DNA of 28,318 nucleotides from a virus. The stretch covers positions 1-28,318 of the IMG/VR virus record IMGVR_UViG_3300032046_000167; one strand, written 5' to 3'. Under the pieces are notes generated by a model. That model did not search any database. It was not told where the DNA came from and was given only the letters and a program-made list of their open reading frames with translations. Of this stretch, positions 7,703 to 15,421 are shown piece by piece (the stretch's first letter is position 1; each line of letters begins with the position of its first letter). Position numbers and translations under genes: made by a program.

Positions 7703-8666
7703 AATTATTGGCGACTATATTCATGTCAGAGTTAGAGACCCAAATCTTTTCAAAGAAGATACTTATAGAACTTTTGATATTTCAATCAAAGATGGGATAA
7801 AAGCGGTTGGCGGTAAATTAAAGAATCCGACTGAAGGACAAGAGGGAAGCATAGTAATTCAAAAATATCTTTTCTTAAAAGATAAATGGTCAGTCGCCGA
7901 GGCTCTTGCGTGGGTTAAAGAGCATGGCAAATATGTGGAGGATAAAATGATTAAACTTTGCAATTCTGAAGATTTAAGAATAATGAACGACAATAGTGGA
8001 ACAATTATCGGCACTAAAGAAACACCTGCTATAAAAATATGCGATATTGCCGAGTTAAAAACTATAAGCGAAAAAGACGGGGTTGTAATATTGCAGGGTT
8101 ATGCCAACACTAAAAATAAAGCTGATAGATACGGCGATATTCCAGTTGTTTTTGATAAGGTCAGGAATTATGTTTATGATCTGACGGAATTTATAAAGAA
8201 CCCTGTAATGCTTCTTGACCATACTAACCGAGTTGAGGCTATTGCAGGGAGTTTTACTGAAATTATTGAGGATGAGGTTGGCCTGCGCTTTACCGCTAAA
8301 TTCTCAAATTCCGAGCTCCCCACGATAAAACATGCTAAAACAGTTTATCTTGAGGGGCATGGCAAGGCTTTGTCTATTGCGGGCAGGTGGCACTACGAGG
8401 ACAAAGACAATCCGAAACATTTGACTATGGCAGAAATTTATCATATTGCTTTGGTGGGCGTAGGAGCTGATCCCGATGCTTTAGGGTTTGCGATAGTTGT
8501 TAAACCAAAAAAGGATTTGCCAAAAAATGACAGATATGACAAACTAGAGTTGGGACTCGTGTTGGTTAGAGATGCTTTGAAAAAAGCATTGTTGAGGGTT
8601 AAAATAAGCGAGTTGGGCGAGGTTTTGTCGCAGGCTCGCAAAAAAGTAATGACGGAGGTAAAATAG
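7677..8666 (+). CDS. HK97-type prohead protease (peptidase U35)
   Basis: 329 residues. The protease core lies at about 110-270: NPVMLLDHT with H182, ALSIAGRW with S233, and MAEIYHIALVGVGADPDAL with E253, the His/Ser pair and closing strands typical of HK97 prohead proteases, which cleave capsid scaffold segments during maturation. The first 90 residues form another module (VRVRDPNLFKEDTYRTF...WSVAEALAWVKEHGK) of the kind often found on phage maturation proteins. The last 50 residues are helical and may be scaffold. GAGG at 7664 with nine-base spacing supports ATG 7677. The capsid gene follows after two bases. Confidence 0.85.
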   Translation: MKNQKPAPEIIGDYIHVRVRDPNLFKEDTYRTFDISIKDGIKAVGGKLKNPTEGQEGSIVIQKYLFLKDKWSVAEALAWVKEHGKYVEDKMIKLCNSEDLRIMNDNSGTIIGTKETPAIKICDIAELKTISEKDGVVILQGYANTKNKADRYGDIPVVFDKVRNYVYDLTEFIKNPVMLLDHTNRVEAIAGSFTEIIEDEVGLRFTAKFSNSELPTIKHAKTVYLEGHGKALSIAGRWHYEDKDNPKHLTMAEIYHIALVGVGADPDALGFAIVVKPKKDLPKNDRYDKLELGLVLVRDALKKALLRVKISELGEVLSQARKKVMTEVK

Positions 8667-8668
8667 AA

Positions 8669-9883
8669 ATGGATGAAGCACTATTGGCGGAAATTCAGTC
8701 CTTAACGGAAAATTTCCGCGCTACATTAGACAAGATGCCGCAGGATTACATAAGGCGGCAGGAAGTAGAAAAGATGGTCGGCGATATAGTGGAGAAATTG
8801 CATCCGAAACAGGAATCAAAGTTCTTTTTGCCAGTGGATTCCGTTGAGGGAATAGTTGAGAGATTGGCATCTTTCAAGCAGAGACCAGAGGCGTATGAAA
8901 AGGCATTGCCTTGGACTTCTGACTACGGTAAAAACTTCGGCGACATGAAAACGTTTTTGCTGGCAATTAGCGGCAAACACCCGGCAAAAGAGGGATTAAA
9001 AGTTGTCATGTCGGAGGGCGACAATGCGCAGGGTGGATACTTAGTGCCTACCGAGTTCAATGCCGAGGTTATCAGGTTGCAATACACAGCGTCAATCATC
9101 AGAGGTATCTCCAGAGTATTGCCGATGTCAACATGGAAAAGGACGTTCCCGAATCAGCTGACAAATGTGGCCATCTATTGGGTGACTGAACTGGGGGCAA
9201 AAACAACAAGCAAACCGACTTTCGGGCGGTTGACCCAGACGGCAAAAGTGATGGCGGCAATCATAAAATCCAGCGATGAATTGCTTCGTGATTCTGCAAT
9301 AAACTTGCAGACTTTCCTAGCGGAGTTGGTATCAGAGGCAATGGGTCGTGAAGAAGAAAGGGTTGCATTGGTTGGAAACACTGGCGCGGGAGACCCATTT
9401 ATGGGCGTGCGCTATGCGGTCGGAGTTATCGCAAACACAATGGCGGGCGCAAGTTTGGTGTTTGACGATATTCTTGACCTTGAGTTCTCCGTAGCTGAAC
9501 CTTATCAGCGCAATGGACAGTATGTAATGCCAAGGGCTTCTTTGTTGCTCATTATGAAACTAAAAGATAATCAAGGCAATTACATCTGGGAAAGGCCGAG
9601 AGAAGGTCAGCCGGGAGCAATCAATGGTAAATCCTATGCGATAAGCGACCAGATTGTGGCTATTGCCGGGAAATATCCGATACTGTTTGGAGATTTCAAA
9701 CGGTATCTGTTCATTTCTCCACGTCAAGGAATAACGGTAAAAGTATCGCAAGATGCTTCTGATTGGGTAAGCGGCGCTTTGGACTCTGCGTTTATGACTG
9801 ACCAAACTTGGTTAAGATTTACGCAGGCGGAAAGCATTGACGTTGCAGTCCCAGCGGCATTTGGGTATTTAGATGCTATTTAA
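8669..9883 (+). CDS. HK97-fold major capsid protein
   Basis: 404 residues. The N-terminal 100 residues are charged and helical, like the delta/scaffold domain removed by the prohead protease. The fold then begins with the characteristic 'SEGDNAQGGYLVPTEFNAEVI' and continues with 'VTELGAKTTSKPTFGRLTQTAKVMAAIIKSSDELL' and a C-terminal 'FGDFKRYLFISPRQGITV'. The signature is that of HK97-family capsids that form the icosahedral shell. A clear GGAGG precedes the ATG at 8669. The order portal, protease, capsid confirms the assignment. Confidence 0.93.
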   Translation: MDEALLAEIQSLTENFRATLDKMPQDYIRRQEVEKMVGDIVEKLHPKQESKFFLPVDSVEGIVERLASFKQRPEAYEKALPWTSDYGKNFGDMKTFLLAISGKHPAKEGLKVVMSEGDNAQGGYLVPTEFNAEVIRLQYTASIIRGISRVLPMSTWKRTFPNQLTNVAIYWVTELGAKTTSKPTFGRLTQTAKVMAAIIKSSDELLRDSAINLQTFLAELVSEAMGREEERVALVGNTGAGDPFMGVRYAVGVIANTMAGASLVFDDILDLEFSVAEPYQRNGQYVMPRASLLLIMKLKDNQGNYIWERPREGQPGAINGKSYAISDQIVAIAGKYPILFGDFKRYLFISPRQGITVKVSQDASDWVSGALDSAFMTDQTWLRFTQAESIDVAVPAAFGYLDAI

Positions 9884-9905
9884 CCGCTAAGGAGGTAAAA
9901 AAAAT

Positions 9906-10094
9906 ATGGACAAGATTGTAAGGGTGCAAATCATTGATGTTGGTGGCTATAATAAAGGAGTGGAGACCACAATGAACGTTCTTCTCGCCGAACAATTGGC
10001 TAAGGAAAAAAAGGTAATAATCCTTGAAAAATTTCCCGGCGAAAGTGATAAGAAAGCACCTGAAAGCGATAGAAAAGGAGGAAAATATAAATGA
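9906..10094 (+). CDS. Small hypothetical protein after the capsid gene
   Basis: 62 residues, not recognised. A strong AAGGAGG precedes the ATG. The N-terminal half (VRVQIIDVGGYNKGVETTMNVLLAEQLAKEKKVIIL) alternates strand and helix; the C-terminal 20 residues are Lys/Asp/Glu/Gly-rich and probably disordered. It ends ATGA on the next gene. Location after the capsid is typical of decoration or head-completion proteins, but no homology supports this. Confidence 0.6.
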   Translation: MDKIVRVQIIDVGGYNKGVETTMNVLLAEQLAKEKKVIILEKFPGESDKKAPESDRKGGKYK

Positions 10095-10504
10095 AAAAAA
10101 TTGGGGTAGCAATCTTCTTAGCGACGATGATGGGGTTTGCATTGATTGGGCGTCCAGCATTTGCTTTACCATCTGATTTCACGGCAAATCTTGCCACGCA
10201 TACAATGTCAGATGTGGGGGCGCCATATATAGGCGCTCAAATAAGCGGCAAGATAGCGGTAGAACAGATATGGCTTGTGGCTTCGGATTCCGTGACGGCA
10301 CAAACTGTTGACGTATATACTGCTTGTTTGACAACGGCAGCTGCAACGCTTAAATGGCGTGGATATATATTGCCTGATAAAGATGTGCCCAGTGTATTTT
10401 ACTTGAACTATCCACTGTATAACACACCGATGTATTTGACAAATCCTTGTTTTAGGAAGTCAAGTGCAAGCAGCAGTGTTCAGGTAAACGTTCATTATCG
10501 GTAA
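10091..10504 (+). CDS. Secreted small protein inside the head-tail module
   Basis: 137 residues. The N-terminus is a classic Sec signal peptide: MKK, a hydrophobic core, and AFA before the likely cleavage site after residue 25. The mature part is about 112 residues, Ser/Thr/Ala-rich, with two Cys (CLTTA and NPCF) that could form a disulfide in an oxidising compartment. AAAGGAGG is well placed before the ATG at 10091, and the gene overlaps its neighbour's stop. A secreted product is odd between capsid and connector genes, because virions assemble in the cytoplasm. It could alter the host surface or be a moron. Family not recognised. Confidence 0.7.
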   Translation: MKKIGVAIFLATMMGFALIGRPAFALPSDFTANLATHTMSDVGAPYIGAQISGKIAVEQIWLVASDSVTAQTVDVYTACLTTAAATLKWRGYILPDKDVPSVFYLNYPLYNTPMYLTNPCFRKSSASSSVQVNVHYR

Positions 10505-10523
10505 GAGATTGTTTTAGTCAAGT

Positions 10524-10549
10524 CCCGCTTCTAACCTGCTTGAGGCGGG
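10524..10549 (+). promoter_or_regulatory. RNA hairpin before the head-tail connector gene
   Basis: CCCGCTTC (10524-10531) pairs with GAGGCGGG (10542-10549), an eight-pair stem with one G-U and a ten-base loop, lying 10 bases before the next ATG. No U-run follows, so it is not a normal terminator; it may limit translation or stop RNase. The connector gene has no visible Shine-Dalgarno, and the only GAGG lies in the 3' arm of this stem. Confidence 0.4.
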
Positions 10550-10559
10550 CACAATTTAT

Positions 10560-11090
10560 ATGGCTGTTGCGGCGGCGGCAAACGCTTTAACTATTATTGC
10601 AGATATTAAATATGTGTGGGGTCGGGCGCAGGCGGATACTACGCACGATGACCGCATACAGACTTTAATAAATTTAATTAGCGATAGAGTTGAAAAATGG
10701 TGCGCTAGGAAATTTAAGACCCAGATTTTAACTGAAACTTACGACGGGACTGCTGGATATTTTTTGCAGTTAAATGAATATCCTGTAACAATTGTTACCT
10801 ATGTTAAACTTGATGGCGTTGAAATAGACAATGATGATTATAAAATATATGCAAATGAAGGTATGCTTTATTACGCTGGCAAATGGACTGAAGGCAGGCG
10901 GAATTATGAGGTTAAATACACTGCGGGTTATACCATTATTCCGCCAGCTCTGGCTATGGCCTGCGTTGAATGGGTCATTGTTTTGCTTGAGGGGCGCATG
11001 AAAGATGCAAAGGTTGACCAGTCAGAGGCTTATGGCCCGCCACAAGAGATTGCTATGGGGCTTGCGCCGTTTAAAAGGATGGATTTTTGA
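10560..11090 (+). CDS. Head-tail connector (HK97 gp6/YqbG-like)
   Basis: 176 residues from ATG 10560. 'DDRIQTLINLISDRVEKWCARKF' in the N-terminal half, then 'ETYDGTAGYFLQLNEYPVTIVTYVKLDG' and 'YEVKYTAGYTIIPPALAMACVEWV', match the layout of phage gp6-like connectors that form a ring under the portal. No good ribosome site is visible; the hairpin at 10524 lies just upstream and the frame stays open back to a TAG at 10515 without a standard start codon. It overlaps the next gene at TGATG. Confidence 0.75.
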   Translation: MAVAAAANALTIIADIKYVWGRAQADTTHDDRIQTLINLISDRVEKWCARKFKTQILTETYDGTAGYFLQLNEYPVTIVTYVKLDGVEIDNDDYKIYANEGMLYYAGKWTEGRRNYEVKYTAGYTIIPPALAMACVEWVIVLLEGRMKDAKVDQSEAYGPPQEIAMGLAPFKRMDF

Positions 11091-11557
11091 TGCTGCAAAT
11101 GAAGGCGGAAATTATTGACGGGGCTAAGGTTATAGAGGCTTTACACAAATTCAAAGGTAATGTCGCAAAGAAATTGGAAATGTTTTTCAAGCGGGAAGGC
11201 GCATTGATGGAAGGCGAGATAAAACATTCTCTAGGCATTGGCGGCAGGCTCGCAGAAAGGGGACCAAGGGGAGGTAAACGGGTATTGCATAGTCCTCCGG
11301 GCAGTCCCCCATATTTGCAATCTGGCAGGCTCCGGGCTTCAATAGGTTATATTTTGGAAATAATTAAAACAACCGGTGATTTTATTTTGGATATTGGGGC
11401 GGTTAGAAAAGGAAAGGGCGAGGTTAAATATGCGCATGACTTGGAAAAAGGGCGCAGTAATATGGCCCCAAGACCTTATCTTATGCCCGTTGTTATGAAA
11501 CATGTCAATAGTTGGGAAAGATTTTTGAAAATGGAAATTTCAAAAATAAAAACATGA
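11090..11557 (+). CDS. HK97 gp10-like head closure/minor tail protein
   Basis: 155 residues. The motif 'HSPPGSPPYLQSGRLRASIGY' is the hallmark of HK97-gp10-like proteins, followed by 'YAHDLEKGRSNMAPRPYLMP' near the C-terminus, also typical. These proteins act at the head-tail junction. I place the start at ATG 11090, overlapping the upstream stop (TGATG); a TTG three bases earlier is in frame but less likely. Basic overall. It ends ATGA on the next gene. Confidence 0.82.
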   Translation: MLQMKAEIIDGAKVIEALHKFKGNVAKKLEMFFKREGALMEGEIKHSLGIGGRLAERGPRGGKRVLHSPPGSPPYLQSGRLRASIGYILEIIKTTGDFILDIGAVRKGKGEVKYAHDLEKGRSNMAPRPYLMPVVMKHVNSWERFLKMEISKIKT

Positions 11558-11958
11558 TAAAAGATGTGGTTGCATTTTTGGAATCGGACACTGCGTTGCA
11601 GACTCTTTTAAATGGCGGAGTAAACAATAAAAAAATCTTTCCTTTGCTTGCGCCTTATGGCGAAACTTCACCTTACATAAACTATTCTACAAGCGCGGAC
11701 GGTTCAGGCGATAATGTGCTTGAGGAAAGTGTTATTCAGTTTTCAACAATAGCCGAAACCTTTGAATTAACGAGGCAAATATCTTTAAGACTTTCAGTTT
11801 TGCTTGATGTATGGGACAATCTTTCTATCCCGTCAACAGATTTTCACATCTATTACAGTCGGAAAGTTGGAGGTTCTGATACTAAAGAATTAGACACGGA
11901 ACTTTTTAATTTTACCAGACTGTTTCACTTCAAATACAAGCGAAAAACAGGAGGATAA
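11554..11958 (+). CDS. DUF3168-like tail completion protein
   Basis: 134 residues from ATG 11554, which overlaps the upstream stop; an in-frame ATG at 11512 would extend it into the gp10-like gene. The pattern 'VVAFLESDTALQTLLNGG...IFPLLAPYGETSPYINYSTSADGSGDN...ESVIQFSTIAETFELTRQISLRLSVLLD' follows DUF3168 proteins, thought to be tail terminators that cap the tail tube. Position between gp10-like and major tail protein genes is the standard one. Confidence 0.72.
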   Translation: MIKDVVAFLESDTALQTLLNGGVNNKKIFPLLAPYGETSPYINYSTSADGSGDNVLEESVIQFSTIAETFELTRQISLRLSVLLDVWDNLSIPSTDFHIYYSRKVGGSDTKELDTELFNFTRLFHFKYKRKTGG

Positions 11959-11961
11959 GAA

Positions 11962-12837
11962 ATGCAAACAGGAAATATATTGTTTGGCTTTAATCTTGGC
12001 GTATCAACGATTAGAGTCGGGACTTATGGCGAGGCAGAAGGCACATCGGCGGATGTCGGCAGGTCTGAGGGCGGGGTTGAGTTTTCAATTGAAAGGGAAA
12101 TAAAGCATGTTGAAACCGACCAAGACCCAGGGCCGGTTGCGGCTAAAGAAATCCGCAGGGTTGGTAAATTAAAGTTTGGACTCAATGAAGTTACGCTGGC
12201 AAATCTAGCCATTGCGTTTAATCTACCGGAGACAGCTGTGGCAGATGGAGTATTGAGTTTAGGCGTTGCCGCCAACGGCGAACTTTACAGAACGATTTAC
12301 ATCAATACTGATGGGCCTGCGGGCGGAGTTAGAAAATATGTTCTGCACAAATGCGTTGCAAGCGGGCCTGCGGCTCATGCTTACAAAAAGGATGACAAGA
12401 CAATCGTTGAATGTGAATTTGACGTGCTCTGGGATACATCTCAAGGTGTTGGGGAGGAAATGGGGACAGTAACCGATACTGGGGCGGATATAATTGCCCC
12501 AACGGTGGCATTAAGCACGCCAGTTGACGGTCAGACAGTTACCAAACTCACAAAAAATCCTGTTGTCTGGACAATAACTGAAACCAATCAAGTAGATGAG
12601 GCTTCAATTGTTTATGGCGACACCTTCAGTATTATAAACACGACCCTTCCCGCAAGCGCTGCTTTAGTGGCGGGGACTATTGCTTATAATGCTACTGCAA
12701 AAATGGTAACATTCACACCGTCAAGCGAGTGGACTGCTGAAGATATTTTCCAAACGATTGTTTCAACAGGACTGCAAGATTTAGCTGGAAATAATCTGGC
12801 GGCCGCAAAAATTGAGCAATTTTCAGTTACAGCATAA
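11962..12837 (+). CDS. Major tail protein with C-terminal Ig-like domain
   Basis: 291 residues. Residues 1-170 carry tail-tube features ('GNILFGFNLGVSTIRVGTYGEAEGTSADVGRSEGGVEFSIEREIKHVE', 'VECEFDVLWDTS'). About 178-290 form a Big_5-like bacterial Ig domain: 'DIIAPTVALSTPVDGQTV', 'NPVVWTITE', 'VTFTPSSEWTAEDIFQTIVSTGLQDLAGNNL'. The tube domain polymerises into the tail; the Ig domain probably projects from the surface and may stick to cells or mucus. AGGAGG is ideally spaced before ATG 11962. A terminator follows immediately, as is common after this highly expressed gene. Confidence 0.82.
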   Translation: MQTGNILFGFNLGVSTIRVGTYGEAEGTSADVGRSEGGVEFSIEREIKHVETDQDPGPVAAKEIRRVGKLKFGLNEVTLANLAIAFNLPETAVADGVLSLGVAANGELYRTIYINTDGPAGGVRKYVLHKCVASGPAAHAYKKDDKTIVECEFDVLWDTSQGVGEEMGTVTDTGADIIAPTVALSTPVDGQTVTKLTKNPVVWTITETNQVDEASIVYGDTFSIINTTLPASAALVAGTIAYNATAKMVTFTPSSEWTAEDIFQTIVSTGLQDLAGNNLAAAKIEQFSVTA

Positions 12838-12854
12838 CTGAAATAAAATAGGAG

Positions 12855-12895
12855 TTTCAAAAGGGGGAGTTTCCAGTTACTCCCCTTTTTTGAAA
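12855..12895 (+). terminator. Intrinsic terminator after the major tail protein gene
   Basis: TTTCAAAAGGGGGAGT (12855-12870) pairs with the stretch 12879-12895 (ACTCCCC, T-run, GAAA), with a G-U pair and one bulged T, around an eight-base loop. The GC core is GGGGAGT/ACTCCCC followed by six T, a Rho-independent terminator. It would reduce expression of downstream tail genes relative to the tube protein. Confidence 0.85.
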
Positions 12896-12899
12896 GGGG
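12882..12899 (+). promoter_or_regulatory. Alternative hairpin hiding the ribosome site of the tail chaperone gene
   Basis: CCCCTTT (12882-12888) is perfectly complementary to AAAGGGG (12893-12899), with loop TTTG. The 3' arm is the Shine-Dalgarno of the gene at 12905; the 5' arm is also the 3' arm of the terminator. The two structures exclude each other, so this could be a small RNA switch. The pairing is visible; its use is inferred. Confidence 0.45.
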
Positions 12900-12904
12900 G
12901 ATAC

Positions 12905-13330
12905 ATGGATGCTATTGAGACGTTAATCCCGCCTGAAAAAACTGTAAATCTAAACGGTAAAAACTATATTGTTGCCAAATTAGGGTTTAAGCAAATAGTC
13001 AAACTTGCTAGGTTTGCAAGTCAGTTGAGGGATGATACAATACAAAAAATCAAAGATAATACCATAAAAGGATTAGGCGATTTTCCTGCAATCCTTGAGG
13101 CTATTATTGATGATGAGTTTGCGAAATTTCTGTCAATAATCTTAAAAGAGGAAATCACAAACGAGGAAGTTGAAAAATTATCTTTTGAGGAAATAAGCGA
13201 ATTGGCAAAGATATTGACGGAAGTCAATGACTTTGAAAAGATAATCGCAAATTTTACGGCGGCGACGGGAAACACAAAGAAAGCGGTGGAAACGATAAAG
13301 TCGCTGTTCTCGCCGTCATCGGAAAAATAG
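12905..13330 (+). CDS. Tail assembly chaperone, short form (lambda gpG-like)
   Basis: 141 residues from ATG 12905, preceded by AAAGGGGG. An in-frame TTG at 12890 lies inside the terminator T-run and is rejected. The protein is acidic and largely helical, with 'NLNGKNYIVAKLGFKQIVKLARF' at the start and 'LSFEEISELAKILTEVNDFEKIIANF' toward the end, as in phage chaperones encoded before the tape measure. Such proteins coat the tape measure during tail assembly and are absent from the virion. The stop at 13328 lies directly after a slippery run that opens the longer form. Confidence 0.75.
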   Translation: MDAIETLIPPEKTVNLNGKNYIVAKLGFKQIVKLARFASQLRDDTIQKIKDNTIKGLGDFPAILEAIIDDEFAKFLSIILKEEITNEEVEKLSFEEISELAKILTEVNDFEKIIANFTAATGNTKKAVETIKSLFSPSSEK

Positions 13331-13575
13331 CGGCTGTTTTCAATTACACCTTTGACGAGGTGATTGATAAACCGACGGATTGGATTGTCATGGTTTATGA
13401 GCAAGCATGTAAAATTGAGATTGAAAGGATGGAATGGACTGGGAAAATGATTGGATCAATGTTTGGCGGAAGAAAACAATCAATCGCAATGGTGGATATT
13501 AACAAAGGCAAACCGCCGACATCTAAGCAATTGCAGGCTATGGGGTTTGGGAAAATAAAGAGAGTTCCTAAATAA
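12905..13575 (+). CDS. Tail assembly chaperone, long frameshift form (gpGT-like)
   Basis: A -1 shift at 13321-13327 joins the 141 residues of the short form to 82 residues read from 13327, giving about 223. The added part begins IAAVFNYTFDEVIDKPTDWIV, continues with helical 'YEQACKIEIERMEWTGKMIGSMFGG' and ends basic. The added frame has no ribosome site and only a poor GTG at 13360, so a separate gene is unlikely. In lambda the long form contacts the major tail protein and the tape measure at low stoichiometry; the same role is inferred here. Confidence 0.72.
13321..13327 (+). promoter_or_regulatory. Programmed -1 frameshift site in the tail chaperone gene
   Basis: G GAA AAA directly precedes the TAG stop. 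Slipping back one base moves the two tRNAs from GAA-AAA to GGA-AAA and reading continues ATA GCG GCT in an open frame to 13575. The run resembles the lambda G/T site GGGAAAG. Placement just before the tape measure gene is where long-tailed phages conserve this event. Confidence 0.75.
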
Positions 13576-13576
13576 T

Positions 13577-15421
13577 ATGGGTGAATTCGCCAAGTTTTTT
13601 ATCAGATTAAAAACTATCTTTGACCCTAAGGGGTTAGAAGAAGCAGAAAGTCAAATCAAAAAAACCAACCAGCAAGTATCTAATATCGGAGCTTCGTTTA
13701 AGAAATTAGGGGCGATGTTTCTGGGCGGGGCGGCCATTTGGAAAATAGTTGATTTTGCCAAAGACAGTCTTACCGCTTTTGCTCAACAGGAAGCGGCCAC
13801 AAACAAACTTGCCAATGCCATGAAAACCTTGGGGGTTTATACTCCTGCGGCTGTCAAAGACATGGAAAATTTTGCAAATGATATGCAGAAGGTTACCGTT
13901 TTTGCAGACGAAGTTACGCTGGACGTGATGGCATTACTTACCACATTCGGGCTTTATGGCAATAAGTTAAAAGAGGCTACTAAAGCGTCAATGGATTTAG
14001 CTGTGGGATTAAAGATTGATTTAAGTTCTGCGGCCATGATTGTAGGCAAAGCATTTACGGGCGAGACGGCGACATTATCAAGATACGGGATAAAAATTGA
14101 CGAGAATCTAAAGGCTTCGGAAAAATTTACTGCGGTTCTTGACCAGTTACAAAAAAGATTTGGCGGTGCGGCGCAAGCAGAGGTTGAGACTTATGCGGGT
14201 AGAATTAAATTACTCGCTAATCAGTTTGGGGAATTAGAAGAAAAAATTGGAGTGGAATTGCTGCCTGTTATGGAATTTTGGCTAAAACAATTAAATAAAG
14301 GCATAGAAATATTGAATAAATTTATCGGGGTTGGCAATCAAGATTTTAAAGGGCGTGAGCTTACAATTGAAGCCTCTAAAAAGCAAGTTAATGCATTGTC
14401 AAAAGAAATAGCATTGCAGGAAAAATTGTCTTTGCTTTATGGGGTAGATGAAAAGGCAAAGACAATGTATCAAGAAAGAATTAGAAGTTTGAAAGAAGAA
14501 AGAGAAAAATATCTGGGAGTAATGGAAAGGGAAAGGGCATTGATGGCGAAAGAAATAGTGGCGCCTGTTTTACCGACTGGGCTTAGCCCTGCCGAAACCA
14601 TTGAACAGGCTAAAAGCGCAAAGGAAAGATTGCTGGATATTGACAAGTGGTATAACTCTGCCAGCGGCATTGAAACAATGAATTACTATACTTGGTTGCA
14701 TGATCAGCAAATTGTTTGGACTGATTTGGATTTGGCAGAAAAGGAACGGCTGGCGGCATCGGCAAAAGAAATTTACGAAAGGACAAACACAGGGATGGTT
14801 AATTCTTTTACTTTTTCACTTTATCGCATGCAGGCGCAAGGTCTGCAATGGTCGAAGGCATGGGATAGTATGTGGTCGTCAACTTTTACAGGCATGACCT
14901 CGGCGGTCAAGGGTTATATGGATTGGACAAGTGATGCTTTTATGCGGCTGGACACTTTTCTAAAATCAGTCTTTCAATCTATTTTACAGGCTTTTATGGA
15001 CATGGTGGCACAGATGATTGCCAGATGGATAATGATGAAAATGATAATAGGGTTAGGGGGCGGGGCTATTGGAGGCGCAACGGCTGGCGTTGGCGGGGTT
15101 TTTTCAAAGCAGAAAGGCGGCCCCATAGAAGATACAGGGCTATTTTTGGGGCATAAAGGCGAGTATGTCTTGCCTGCTGATGTGGTAGGGGCTATTAAGA
15201 GGGGCGCAGAGCCCAATTTTGCCACTGCAGGGGGCATTGGCGGCGGGGTTACGGTAAACATGACCCAGACCAATACCCTAGGCGGGGGCGATGGGCGGGG
15301 GGTGAATGTAATTGAAATCATGGAAAGCATAAGGCAATATACGAGGGATGGCATACATGAAGCGCTGGAACTGTCAAAAGAACTTTTAATTACTGGAACC
15401 GAAAGGGCTGGTGAAGCATGA
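13577..15421 (+). CDS. Tail tape measure protein
   Basis: 614 residues. The N-terminal third is helical ('LKTIFDPKGLEEAESQIKKTNQQVSNIGASFKKLG'), followed by a hydrophobic stretch near residues 48-62; 'FVIM'-type repeats are absent but 'VTLDVMALLTTFGLYGNKLKEATKASMDLAVGLKIDLSSAAMIVGKAFTGETATLSRYGIKID' is typical of tape measure proteins. Residues 474-510 are hydrophobic and Gly-rich, a candidate membrane-inserting segment for DNA entry. The C-terminal 'GGPIEDTGLFLGHKGEYVLPADVV' is also characteristic. At roughly 0.15 nm per residue the tail would be about 90 nm. The ribosome site is weak; it probably depends on the chaperone reading frame. Confidence 0.88.
   Translation: MGEFAKFFIRLKTIFDPKGLEEAESQIKKTNQQVSNIGASFKKLGAMFLGGAAIWKIVDFAKDSLTAFAQQEAATNKLANAMKTLGVYTPAAVKDMENFANDMQKVTVFADEVTLDVMALLTTFGLYGNKLKEATKASMDLAVGLKIDLSSAAMIVGKAFTGETATLSRYGIKIDENLKASEKFTAVLDQLQKRFGGAAQAEVETYAGRIKLLANQFGELEEKIGVELLPVMEFWLKQLNKGIEILNKFIGVGNQDFKGRELTIEASKKQVNALSKEIALQEKLSLLYGVDEKAKTMYQERIRSLKEEREKYLGVMERERALMAKEIVAPVLPTGLSPAETIEQAKSAKERLLDIDKWYNSASGIETMNYYTWLHDQQIVWTDLDLAEKERLAASAKEIYERTNTGMVNSFTFSLYRMQAQGLQWSKAWDSMWSSTFTGMTSAVKGYMDWTSDAFMRLDTFLKSVFQSILQAFMDMVAQMIARWIMMKMIIGLGGGAIGGATAGVGGVFSKQKGGPIEDTGLFLGHKGEYVLPADVVGAIKRGAEPNFATAGGIGGGVTVNMTQTNTLGGGDGRGVNVIEIMESIRQYTRDGIHEALELSKELLITGTERAGEA

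Noticed and set aside
9876-10197. Minus-strand ORFs opposite the two small genes after the capsid
   Set aside because: They lie opposite genes with strong ribosome sites and read as hydrophobic/Phe-rich strings without a start signal.
13360-13575. Independent 71-codon gene before the tape measure
   Set aside because: Its GTG has no ribosome site and the frame is open back through the slippery site; it is better explained as the frameshifted half of the chaperone.
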